This document shows positions 6,170 through 12,445 of a DNA stretch of 12,445 bases, piece after piece (positions within the stretch are counted from its first letter, which is position 1; each line of letters starts with the position of its first letter). Origin of the DNA: Pseudomonadota bacterium (lineage in GTDB: Bacteria; Pseudomonadota; Gammaproteobacteria; Enterobacterales; Succinivibrionaceae); the NCBI GenBank assembly GCA_023460615.1, contig JAEWPL010000238.1:1-12445 (forward strand), in the 5' to 3' direction. The notes beneath the pieces were generated by a model. It searched no databases and was not told the origin of the DNA. It worked only from the letters and a program-made list of their open reading frames with translations. The position numbers were made by a program, and so were the translations under genes.

Positions 6170-6684
6170 TTAGTGATAAAAAGTTCTTCACTAGAGTTCT
6201 TACAAAGGATGATTTAAACCTAGTACCAGAGCTTGAAGAAATAGCTTTTAAAGCTCAAAAAGATCCTTGGGGTACTCAAGCTATTCAAGAAAGTTTTGAG
6301 GATAGCTATGTGTTATTAGGTTTATTACATTATCAAAAAGTAATTGGCTTTTCTGTAATTTTTAATACTAAATTCACCACCGATTTATTAGAGATCTGCC
6401 TAACCCCTGAATTTCAAGGAAAGCATCTTGGGCAATTACTTTTACACAATACTCTTTTAAAAGCCTTAGAAATTGGAGCAAAAGAGTGCTTTTTAGAAGT
6501 TAGAGTAAGCAATACCAAAGCCTTTAACCTCTATCAAAAATACGGCTTTGAAAAGGTTGGCTTAAGAAAAAACTACTACAACTCTAAAGATGGTACTCCT
6601 GGCGAAGATGCCTACACCATGCAACTTGCAGATATTGAAAGTAGACTTGCACTTATCAACTTACAAGATCTTAATTGTAAGTAA
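6166..6684 (+). CDS. rimI: Ribosomal protein bS18 alanine N-acetyltransferase
   Basis: GNAT-family enzyme that transfers acetyl from acetyl-CoA to the N-terminal Ala of ribosomal protein S18. It has 172 residues; E. coli RimI has 148, with the extra length mainly at the C-terminus after residue 154. CLTPEFQGKHLGQLLL (78-93) is the acetyl-CoA loop. FLEVRVSN (109-116) and AFNLYQKYGF (119-128) supply Glu111 and Tyr123, equivalent to the E. coli catalytic pair Glu103 and Tyr115. RKNYYNSKDGTPGEDAYTMQL (134-154) matches the RimI-specific RRNYY...DGREDAIIM end. The Q-x-x-G-x-G loop reads Q84-G-K-H-L-G89, with His in place of the first Gly. It overlaps the upstream gene by four bases, so translation is probably coupled. 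Orthology to RimI rather than another acetyltransferase is well supported. Confidence 0.9.
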   Translation: MISDKKFFTRVLTKDDLNLVPELEEIAFKAQKDPWGTQAIQESFEDSYVLLGLLHYQKVIGFSVIFNTKFTTDLLEICLTPEFQGKHLGQLLLHNTLLKALEIGAKECFLEVRVSNTKAFNLYQKYGFEKVGLRKNYYNSKDGTPGEDAYTMQLADIESRLALINLQDLNCK

Positions 6685-6700
6685 AACTTAAAAGAGATTT

Positions 6701-6726
6701 AGGTTTAGCTTGCTAGATTTTTTTTT
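6701..6726 (+). terminator. Weak rho-independent terminator after rimI
   Basis: AGGTTTAG and CTAGATTT can pair as an 8-bp stem containing three G-U pairs around the loop CTTG, and nine T residues follow (6718-6726). The T run is convincing and the stem is weak. The position, 16 bases past the rimI stop, fits. Confidence 0.45.
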
Positions 6727-6877
6727 GTAAAGTTTAATTTACTTGCTGTCTCTTCTCCAAAATTTACTTGGTTTTCTAAAAAATAGAGGCTATTTTAACT
6801 TTTTCTAGATAATTTAAACGTTTACATCAATTTTGTTGCACTGTTTAAATGCAATAGTAAAAATCCAATCTATACCT

Positions 6878-6896
6878 GCATTTTTATAAAAAATGC
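6878..6896. repeat. Perfect 8-bp inverted repeat
   Basis: GCATTTTT and AAAAATGC flank ATA. It could be a protein-binding palindrome or a small hairpin. No role can be assigned from sequence alone. Confidence 0.45.
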
Positions 6897-6946
6897 TTAT
6901 ATATCAATATATAAAGTCTAAAGAATATTGATTTTTCTTACTTTTT

Positions 6947-6962
6947 TGTAATTTTGATCACA
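6947..6962. promoter_or_regulatory. CRP-like binding site upstream of pntA
   Basis: TGTAA-TTTTGA-TCACA matches nine of the ten core positions of TGTGA-N6-TCACA. Its centre is about 162 bases before the start expected from the TATAAT at 7105-7110, and about 48 before one expected from TACAAT at 6991-6996. Neither distance is a classical activating position, so the role is uncertain. Confidence 0.45.
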
Positions 6963-7003
6963 TCTTAATGTTAAATCAATGAAAAACCTATACAATGTCA
7001 TGC

Positions 7004-7020
7004 TAAGACAAACAGTCTTA
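7004..7020. repeat. Perfect 6-bp inverted repeat, possible operator
   Basis: TAAGAC and GTCTTA flank AAACA, just downstream of the possible -10 TACAAT. It could be a repressor site or a hairpin at the 5' end of a transcript from that promoter. Confidence 0.35.
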
Positions 7021-7104
7021 AGTTTTGGCGTGACGATCTATTCATTTGCGATATAAAAGCACTAAAAATGTAATCTATGCGCTATTTTGTTGTAGTGAAA
7101 ATAC

Positions 7105-7110
7105 TATAAT
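7105..7110 (+). promoter_or_regulatory. -10 element of the likely pntAB promoter
   Basis: A perfect TATAAT, about 177 bases before the pntA ATG. No good -35 is seen at the usual spacing (CTATTT at 7082-7087), which suggests dependence on an activator. Transcription would begin near 7115-7117, exactly where the first pairing strand of the leader begins. Confidence 0.5.
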
Positions 7111-7115
7111 AATAA

Positions 7116-7240
7116 CCTAGGAAGTGGCTCTTCCAAATCTACATTTATGCATATAGCTGTAAATTTAGAGCTAGAGATCTGACCAAGCTCAGATGCTAGG
7201 AAAGCCCTATTGTTACCAAACAATGGAAAGTACACTTTTC
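7116..7240 (+). ncRNA. Structured 5' leader of pntAB, candidate cis-regulatory RNA
   Basis: Predicted by eye. CCTAG (7116-7120) can pair with CTAGG (7196-7200), enclosing three hairpins: GAAG/CTTC (7121-7133, loop TGGCT); a 10-bp stem with one mismatch (7138-7147 with 7160-7169); and ATCTGA/TCAGAT (7177-7194, loop CCAAGC). The first loop's GGCT (7126-7129) is complementary to AGCC (7203-7206), just after the closing stem, so a pseudoknot is possible. A competing pairing uses CTAG at 7171-7174 with CTAG at 7196-7199. Another hairpin, ATTGTT/AACAAT (7209-7224), and a weaker one (7226-7240) follow. No known riboswitch consensus is recognised. The architecture resembles a ligand-sensing or protein-binding leader; this is inference. 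Confidence 0.4.
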
Positions 7241-7275
7241 ACAATTTAATACGGTCATTTTGACTATTATCAAAC

Positions 7276-7280
7276 AGGGA
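7276..7280 (+). promoter_or_regulatory. Ribosome-binding site deciding the pntA start
   Basis: AGGGA lies 6 nt before the ATG at 7287. The frame is open back to a TTG at 7260, but that start has no ribosome-binding site and would add nine residues absent from other PntA proteins. Confidence 0.75.
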
Positions 7281-7286
7281 AATGCG

Positions 7287-8825
7287 ATGCTTATAGGTAT
7301 TCCTAAAGAGAGTTTGCACGGTGAGACTAGGGTTGCTGCAACCCCAGATACTGTGGCTAAACTTTTAAAGTTAGGCTTTGAAGTTGCTGTTCAAAGCAAT
7401 GCAGGAGCTCTTGCAAGTTTTGACGACGCTTCATATGCTCAAGCTGGTGCAAAAGTTGTTAAAGAGAAAGAGGCTTGGGGTGCAGATATTATCTTCAAGC
7501 TAAATGCTCCAACTGATGCTGAAATTGAACTAATGCACGAAGGTCAAACTTTAGTAAGTTTTATTAGACCTGCTCAAAACAGTGAATTAGTTGAGAAACT
7601 AAATGCTAAAAAAGTTACTGTTTTAGCAATGGATATGGTGCCACGTATTTCTCGTGCCCAATCTCTAGATGCTCTATCATCAACAGCTAATATTTCAGGT
7701 TATCGTGCTGTTATCGAAGCTGCTCATGCTTTTGGCAGATTCTTTACAGGTCAGGTAACTGCTGCAGGTAAAGTTCCTCCTGCAAAAGTTATGGTTATCG
7801 GTGCTGGTGTTGCAGGTCTTGCAGCTATCGGTACAGCTCACTCCTTAGGTGCTATTGTTCGTGCTTTTGATACTCGTTTAGAAGTAGCCGATCAAATTAG
7901 ATCAATGGGTGGTGAGTTCTTAAAGCTAGACTTTAAGAATGAAGAAGGTGGTTCATCAGACGGTTATGCTAAGGTAATGTCTGACGAGTTCATCAAGGCT
8001 GAGATGGAATTATTTGCAAAGCAGTGTAAAGAAGTTGATATCATCATCACTACTGCTGCAATTCCTGGTAAGAAAGCTCCATTACTAATCAATAAAGAAA
8101 TGGTAGCTTCAATGAAGGCAGGCTCTGTAATCGTTGACTTAGCAGCTGCAACTGGCGGTAACTGTGAAGGCACTGTAGCTGGTGAAGTTATCACCACTGA
8201 AAACGGTGTTAAGATGATTGGTTACACCGATTTAGCTGCAAGATTACCAGCTCAATCTTCACAACTATACTCAACTAACCTTGTAAACTTAGCAAAGCTA
8301 CTTTGCAAGAACAAGGATGGTCAAATCAACGTTGACTTTGAAGACGTAGTACTACGCAATATGACTGTAACTAAGGATGGTGACGTAACCTTCCCACCTC
8401 CAAAGATCAGCGTATCTGCAGCTCCTCAAGCAAAGGCTGAGACTAAGGAAGTAGCAAAGGTAGAGCCTAAGAAAGCAAATCCTGTATTCAAGATTGCAGC
8501 TCTAGCAGGTTTAGTTGTGCTATTCATGTTAATGGGTGCTTATGCTCCTGCTAAGTTCTTACCTCACTTTACAGTGTTCGTATTAGCTTGTGTAGTAGGT
8601 TACTACGTAGTATGGAACGTAACTCATTCCTTACATACTCCATTGATGTCTGTAACTAACGCTATCTCAGGTATCGTGGTTGTAGGTGCAATGGTTCAAA
8701 TTAGCAATAGCTCAATTCTAATTGGCATTCTTGCATTTATTGGTGTGTTAATCGTATCTATCAATATCTTTGGTGGTTTCGCGGTTACACGTCGTATGCT
8801 AGCAATGTTTAGAAAACAGCAATAG
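7287..8825 (+). CDS. pntA: NAD(P) transhydrogenase subunit alpha
   Basis: Alpha subunit of the inner-membrane proton-translocating transhydrogenase, which uses the proton gradient to drive hydride transfer from NADH to NADP+. It has 512 residues; E. coli PntA has 510 and is closely similar throughout. Domain I (about 1-375) binds NAD(H): the R-x4-Q-x2-D loop is Arg120, Gln125 and Asp128; the Rossmann glycine motif is GAGVAGLAAI (172-181); the mobile loop is GYAKVMSDEF (227-236). A charged Ala/Lys linker (about 376-398) joins it to four membrane helices (about 400-495), containing HFTVFVLACVVGYYVVWNV. The start MLIGIPKES aligns with E. coli MRIGIPRER. Codons favour C-ending forms for Phe and Asn, consistent with high expression. 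pntB follows after 23 nt. Confidence 0.97.
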   Translation: MLIGIPKESLHGETRVAATPDTVAKLLKLGFEVAVQSNAGALASFDDASYAQAGAKVVKEKEAWGADIIFKLNAPTDAEIELMHEGQTLVSFIRPAQNSELVEKLNAKKVTVLAMDMVPRISRAQSLDALSSTANISGYRAVIEAAHAFGRFFTGQVTAAGKVPPAKVMVIGAGVAGLAAIGTAHSLGAIVRAFDTRLEVADQIRSMGGEFLKLDFKNEEGGSSDGYAKVMSDEFIKAEMELFAKQCKEVDIIITTAAIPGKKAPLLINKEMVASMKAGSVIVDLAAATGGNCEGTVAGEVITTENGVKMIGYTDLAARLPAQSSQLYSTNLVNLAKLLCKNKDGQINVDFEDVVLRNMTVTKDGDVTFPPPKISVSAAPQAKAETKEVAKVEPKKANPVFKIAALAGLVVLFMLMGAYAPAKFLPHFTVFVLACVVGYYVVWNVTHSLHTPLMSVTNAISGIVVVGAMVQISNSSILIGILAFIGVLIVSINIFGGFAVTRRMLAMFRKQQ

Positions 8826-8848
8826 TAGGTTAAAGGAGATAATTTAAT

Positions 8849-10339
8849 ATGTTAGGTTTAACTCATATGGCCTACATCCTTGCAGCGCTTCTATTCATCA
8901 TGGCGCTAGCAGGTTTATCAAAGCAAGAAACTGCAAAGATGGGCTGTCTATCCGGTATGATCGGTATGGCAATTGCTCTAATTGCAACCTTCACTGATGT
9001 AAGTGCTTTTGGTTTTGCTGCTATCGTAGTTGCAATGCTAATTGGTGGTGCTATCGGTATCTATGTAGCTAAGAAAGTACAAATGACTCAGATGCCTGAG
9101 TTAATTGCTTGCTTACACAGCTTCGTAGGTTTAGCTGCAGTTTTAGTTGGTTTCAACAGCTTCATTCACTTAGGTGTAATTCCATCATCTAGCTGTGTTA
9201 TTCCAGTAGACGGTACTGCTGAAGATGCTGCTAATGCTTTAGCTCAATGCAAAGATGCATTAGTACAAGCTGCTTCAAAGACCGCTGCAGAATTAAACAC
9301 TGAATTAGTTGAAATCTTCTTAGGTATCTTCATTGGTGCTGTAACTTTCACAGGTTCTATCGTAGCTTACGGTAAGTTAAATGGTACTTATAAACTACGT
9401 ATCTTTAAGTCAGCTCCATTACAGTTACCTTTTGGCAACTACCTAAATCTTGCTGCTTTAGTAGTTTCATTCTTCTTAATGATTTGGTTCGTAGCCGCTG
9501 ACAATGCTCCTGTGTTCCCATTACTAGTAATGACAGTTATTGCTTTAGTATTTGGTGTTCACTTAGTTGCTGCTATCGGTGGTGCTGATATGCCAGTTGT
9601 AATCTCAATGCTAAACTCATACTCAGGTTGGGCAGCAGCAGCTTCTGGCTTCATGTTTGAGAACGATCTTCTAATCGTAACTGGTGCTTTAGTAGGTTCA
9701 TCAGGTGCTATTCTTTCTTACATCATGTGTAAGGCAATGAACCGTTCTTTCATCTCTGTTATCGCAGGTGGCTTTGGTAATGCTCCTGTAGCTAAGAAAG
9801 ACGATGAAGAAATGGGCGAGTACCGTGAGCTTAAGGCACCTGAAGTTGCTGATCTATTAAAGAACTCATCTTCAGTTATCATCGCTCCAGGTTACGGTAT
9901 GGCTGTAGCACAAGCACAAAATGCAGTAGCTCAATTAACTGAGAAGTTAAAGGCTCGTGGCATTGACGTTCGCTTTGCTATTCACCCAGTAGCAGGTCGT
10001 CTACCAGGTCACATGAACGTTCTATTAGCTGAGGCTAAGGTTCCATACGATATCGTATTTGAAATGGATGAAATCAATGACGATTTCGAGAATACAGATA
10101 CCGTATTAGTTATCGGTGCTAACGATACTGTTAACCCAGCTGCAGCTGAAGATCCTTCAAGCCCAATTGCAGGTATGCCTGTACTTGAGGTATGGAAGGC
10201 TCGCAACGTAGTTGTATTCAAGCGTTCTATGAACCCAGGTTATGCTGGTGTTCAAAACCCTCTATTCTTCAAGGAAAACTCAGCAATGTGCTTCGGCGAT
10301 GCTAAGAAGACCGTTGAAGAGATCGTAGCAAATATCTAA
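8849..10339 (+). CDS. pntB: NAD(P) transhydrogenase subunit beta
   Basis: Beta subunit of the transhydrogenase, 496 residues against 462 in E. coli. The membrane domain (about 1-310) contains His90 in ACLHSFVGLA, equivalent to the proton-pathway His91 of E. coli, and Asn256 in MLNSYSGW, equivalent to Asn222. The NADP(H)-binding domain III (about 335-496) has APGYGMAVAQAQ (346-357), HPVAGRLPGHMNVLLAEAKV (379-398), GANDTVNPAA (423-432) and KRSMNPGYAGVQNP (458-471), whose Lys-Arg-Ser contacts the 2'-phosphate. The extra length is mainly an insertion at about 109-151 with Cys116 and Cys134, in a loop that also varies in length in Haemophilus. AAGGAG lies 10 nt before the ATG. It acts with PntA as an alpha2-beta2 complex. 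Confidence 0.97.
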   Translation: MLGLTHMAYILAALLFIMALAGLSKQETAKMGCLSGMIGMAIALIATFTDVSAFGFAAIVVAMLIGGAIGIYVAKKVQMTQMPELIACLHSFVGLAAVLVGFNSFIHLGVIPSSSCVIPVDGTAEDAANALAQCKDALVQAASKTAAELNTELVEIFLGIFIGAVTFTGSIVAYGKLNGTYKLRIFKSAPLQLPFGNYLNLAALVVSFFLMIWFVAADNAPVFPLLVMTVIALVFGVHLVAAIGGADMPVVISMLNSYSGWAAAASGFMFENDLLIVTGALVGSSGAILSYIMCKAMNRSFISVIAGGFGNAPVAKKDDEEMGEYRELKAPEVADLLKNSSSVIIAPGYGMAVAQAQNAVAQLTEKLKARGIDVRFAIHPVAGRLPGHMNVLLAEAKVPYDIVFEMDEINDDFENTDTVLVIGANDTVNPAAAEDPSSPIAGMPVLEVWKARNVVVFKRSMNPGYAGVQNPLFFKENSAMCFGDAKKTVEEIVANI

Positions 10340-10348
10340 TTTTGCAAT

Positions 10349-10380
10349 AAAGCTCCCCATGTGGGGAGCTTTCTCCTTCC
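10349..10380 (+). terminator. Rho-independent terminator after pntB
   Basis: AAAGCTCCCCA (10349-10359) and TGGGGAGCTTT (10362-10372) form a perfect GC-rich stem with a very small loop, starting 9 bases after the pntB stop. The tail is pyrimidine-rich (TCTCCTTCC) rather than a pure T run. It separates pntAB from the restriction-modification locus. Confidence 0.85.
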
Positions 10381-10474
10381 TTTCAAAAAATTCTTTTCTC
10401 GCTTTATTTTAAGTAGTTAAAATCATTGCGCTCTAAAAGCAATCTGTTGCATCATTTTTATTTTGATAGCTGTT

Positions 10475-10503
10475 TTGCTTTCTAAAAATATGTCTCTTAT
10501 AAG
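10475..10503 (+). promoter_or_regulatory. Possible hsdM promoter
   Basis: TTGCTT (10475-10480), 17 bases, then TATAAG (10498-10503), a five-of-six -10. It lies about 75 bases before the hsdM ATG. The -35 matches only partly, and other AT-rich -10 candidates exist nearby. Confidence 0.3.
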
Positions 10504-10578
10504 TAAGGAAGTATGCAATAATTGTCAGAATAACATTTAGATAGGCGTAAGCACATAGTTGTATATAGGATCAAGTAA

Positions 10579-12201
10579 ATGGACAATAAGAACGAGTCAT
10601 GTAAAGAAATCAATTCAACTTTATTTTCTGCTGCGGATATCTTGCGCGGAAAAATGGATGCTAATGAGTATAAGACTTACATACTAAGTGTGATCTTTTA
10701 TAAGTTCTTATCTGACAAAATGCTTGAGCAAGTAGCAGACTTACTAGATTTTGATGAAGGTTGGACATTAGCCGATGTTCAACAAGGTTATGAAGAAATC
10801 TTAAATTCAGAGAATAAAGAGGATTTTCTGAAGGCTTTAAAAAACAAAACTCACTATGTAATTGAGCCTGAACTTACTTATACCAAGTTAGTTGATAATG
10901 TTAATCACAACAAATTCCAGCGTGAAGATTTGCAAAAAGCTTTTGCTACTATTGAGCAATCCGACAAGATTTTTGTAGGTATGTTTAAAGACGTAGATTT
11001 ATACTCAACCCGTCTTGGTGTAAATCCGCAGCAGCAATCTAATACTATCGCAGATTTAATCTTAAAGTTAAATGAAGCTAATGTGCTTGGCCACGATGGT
11101 GATTTACTAGGTGATGCTTACGAGTATTTAATTGGTCAATTTGCCTCCGAAACTGGTAAGAAGGCTGGCGAATTCTATACACCAAAGCCAGTATCACAAG
11201 TTCTTTCAAGAATTGCTCTTTTAGGACAAGAGGATAAGCCAAATTTGGCTGTTTATGACCCAGCTATGGGTTCAGGCTCTCTATTGTTACAAGCAAAGCA
11301 CATTGTTAATCCAAATGTAGCAAGTCTTATTAAGTACTACGGTCAGGAGTTAATGACTACTACTTATAATCTTGCAAAGATGAACATGTTCTTGCATGGT
11401 ATTGCTCCTGAAAAGCAAATCCTAAGAAATGGCGATACCTTATCTGACGATTGGCCAAGTGGCATGGATAACAACTTTGATGCCGTAATGATGAATCCTC
11501 CATACTCAGCTAACTGGTCAGCATCTCAAGGTTTCCTTATAGATCCTAGATTTAGTAGCTACGGCGCATTAGCCCCAAAATCGAAAGCAGATTATGCTTT
11601 CTTGCTTCATGGTTACTATCACTTAAAAGATGGTGGCACTATGGCAATCGTTCTTCCTCACGGCGTGTTATTCAGAGGTGCTGCTGAAGGTAAAATCAGA
11701 CAGAAGTTACTTGAGAATGGTTCTATTTATGCGGTTATTGGTTTACCAGCTAACTTATTCTTTAACACCTCAATTCCAACTTGTATCGTAGTATTACAGA
11801 AAGGTCGTACAGGCGATAACGCTCGTGATGTACTATTCATTGATGCATCTCAAGACTTTGTTAAGAGTAAAAATCAGAATACTTTATCTCAAGAGAATAT
11901 TGAGAAGATCATCTCTACCTACAAAGATAGAAAAGATGTAGAAAAGTATGCTCACTTAGCTTCATTTGATGAGATTAAAGAGAATGATTTTAACCTTAAC
12001 ATTCCTCGTTATGTAAGTAATTTTGAGGAAGAGCCTGAAGTAGATTTGGCTGCACTAAAAGCTGAGATGGTAGATATTCAGAAAAATATTAAATCAAATA
12101 CATCAGATCTTATTTCTATGATGAATGATTTAACCAGTTCAGATCCTAAGGTTCGTGAAGATATTCAAGGCTTAATTCAAATCTTTGAGGAGGATAAATA
12201 A
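10579..12201 (+). CDS. hsdM: Type I restriction-modification system, DNA methyltransferase subunit M
   Basis: Adenine-N6 methyltransferase subunit, which with HsdS modifies a bipartite DNA target and with HsdR forms the restriction complex. It has 540 residues, usual for the family. The N-terminal HsdM helical domain covers about 10-165 (ADILRGKMDANEYKTYILSV). GEFYTP (197-202) opens the catalytic domain. Motif I, which binds S-adenosylmethionine, is DPAMGSGSLLL (227-237), and the adenine-specific catalytic motif IV is NPPYS (306-310). A basic/acidic helical tail (about 490-540) probably contacts HsdS. AGGA lies 8 nt before the ATG. hsdS starts 2 nt after the stop. No truncation or frameshift is seen. 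The presence of HsdR cannot be judged here. Confidence 0.95.
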   Translation: MDNKNESCKEINSTLFSAADILRGKMDANEYKTYILSVIFYKFLSDKMLEQVADLLDFDEGWTLADVQQGYEEILNSENKEDFLKALKNKTHYVIEPELTYTKLVDNVNHNKFQREDLQKAFATIEQSDKIFVGMFKDVDLYSTRLGVNPQQQSNTIADLILKLNEANVLGHDGDLLGDAYEYLIGQFASETGKKAGEFYTPKPVSQVLSRIALLGQEDKPNLAVYDPAMGSGSLLLQAKHIVNPNVASLIKYYGQELMTTTYNLAKMNMFLHGIAPEKQILRNGDTLSDDWPSGMDNNFDAVMMNPPYSANWSASQGFLIDPRFSSYGALAPKSKADYAFLLHGYYHLKDGGTMAIVLPHGVLFRGAAEGKIRQKLLENGSIYAVIGLPANLFFNTSIPTCIVVLQKGRTGDNARDVLFIDASQDFVKSKNQNTLSQENIEKIISTYKDRKDVEKYAHLASFDEIKENDFNLNIPRYVSNFEEEPEVDLAALKAEMVDIQKNIKSNTSDLISMMNDLTSSDPKVREDIQGLIQIFEEDK

Positions 12202-12203
12202 CC

Positions 12204-12445
12204 ATGACTCCTAAATTGAGATTTAAAGGATTTGATGACGCTTGGGAACAGCGTAAGTTCGGGAATCTTGGTTCAGTAGCAATGTGCAAACGCATATTCA
12301 AAGAACAAACTGCAACGCAAGGTGAAATCCCCTTTTATAAAATAGGTACTTTTGGAGCTAAAGCTGATGCATATATTTCGAGAGAACTTTTTGAAGAATA
12401 CAAAACGAAATATCAATTTCCCAAAATTGGTTCATTGCTTATTTC
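12204..12445 (+). CDS. hsdS: Type I restriction-modification system, specificity subunit S, N-terminal part (cut by window edge)
   Basis: DNA-recognition subunit that sets the target of the HsdM complex. Only the first 80 residues, within the first target-recognition domain, are visible. They begin MTPKLRFKGFDDAWEQRKFG, a very common HsdS opening, and continue with IPFYKIGTFGAKADAYISRE and FEEYKTKYQFPKIGSLLIS, which match the usual early part of a target-recognition domain. The start ATG follows GGAGG (12189-12193, spacing 10) placed inside the end of hsdM, so translation is probably coupled. The target sequence, the central conserved helices and any second recognition domain lie outside the window. 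Confidence 0.92.
   Translation, partial: MTPKLRFKGFDDAWEQRKFGNLGSVAMCKRIFKEQTATQGEIPFYKIGTFGAKADAYISRELFEEYKTKYQFPKIGSLLI

Larger units (their letters stand above)
6685..7286. other. Long gene-free region upstream of pntA
   Basis: About 600 bases without a supported gene. From left to right it holds the weak rimI terminator, a perfect inverted repeat at 6878-6896, a CRP-like site at 6947-6962, a possible -10 TACAAT at 6991-6996, an inverted repeat at 7004-7020, a possible GTGACG/TATAAA promoter at 7030-7057 (16-base spacing), the perfect TATAAT at 7105-7110, and a structured leader down to the pntA ribosome-binding site. Such a long, signal-rich upstream region suggests that pntAB is controlled by several inputs. 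Between 6727 and 6877 I see only AT-rich sequence and a weak TTGCA/TGCAA repeat (6836-6854). Confidence 0.7.

Noticed and set aside
6947..6970. FNR box upstream of pntA
   Set aside because: TTGAT occurs at 6954-6958, but the required ATCAA half at the correct four-base spacing is absent.
7116..7240. Assignment to a known riboswitch class (NAD+, Mg2+, Mn2+, TPP, FMN, guanidine, preQ1)
   Set aside because: None of the conserved cores I remember for these classes is present; only the hairpin-plus-pseudoknot architecture is suggestive.
7193..7249. Short leader-peptide frame (18 codons) in the pntA leader, and an 11-codon frame from 7147
   Set aside because: Neither has a Shine-Dalgarno sequence. 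There is no run of one amino acid as in attenuation leaders, and both overlap the predicted stems.
1..12445. CRISPR array, tRNA, rRNA, insertion sequence or prophage genes
   Set aside because: No regularly spaced repeats, cloverleaf sequence, rRNA segment, transposase or phage-like gene was seen on either strand.

Overview
The window is AT-rich bacterial DNA. Its genes look gammaproteobacterial: PntA and PntB resemble the enteric and Pasteurellaceae proteins along their whole length, RimI sits in the place it has in E. coli, and the cytosine deaminase is CodA-like. The low GC content, with leucine codons in the transhydrogenase genes mostly TTA and CTA, suggests a low-GC relative of the Aeromonadales such as Succinivibrionaceae. 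That assignment is inference and was not tested by any search.

Layout. (1) Positions 1-4362, minus strand: a compact operon transcribed as ATPase, lipoprotein binding protein, permease, permease, cytosine deaminase. The deaminase is cut by the left edge. The transporter belongs to the broad spermidine/putrescine-type (COG0687/1176/1177/3842) group. Its place beside a deaminase, and a binding protein without the PotD-type polyamine signature, leave its substrate open. (2) 4363-4777: a divergent regulatory region dense in inverted repeats. (3) 4778-6684, plus strand: a 463-residue, mostly low-complexity protein overlaps rimI by four bases. In E. coli this position belongs to holD (DNA polymerase III psi subunit), and the last ~95 residues have HolD-like features, so it may be a psi subunit with a very long disordered insertion. 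(4) 6685-7286: a long gene-free region with a weak terminator, a good CRP-like site, a perfect TATAAT and a leader predicted to fold into several hairpins with a possible pseudoknot. (5) 7287-10339: pntA and pntB, the proton-translocating NAD(P) transhydrogenase, closed by a strong hairpin terminator. (6) 10579 to the right edge: hsdM and the start of hsdS, a type I restriction-modification locus whose hsdR is not in the window.

How the genes work together. The minus-strand operon probably imports a nitrogenous compound and deaminates it or a product. pntAB couples the proton gradient to NADPH supply. hsdMS methylates host DNA and, with an HsdR encoded elsewhere, would restrict foreign DNA. 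The least ordinary points are the holD-position protein and the structured pntA leader.
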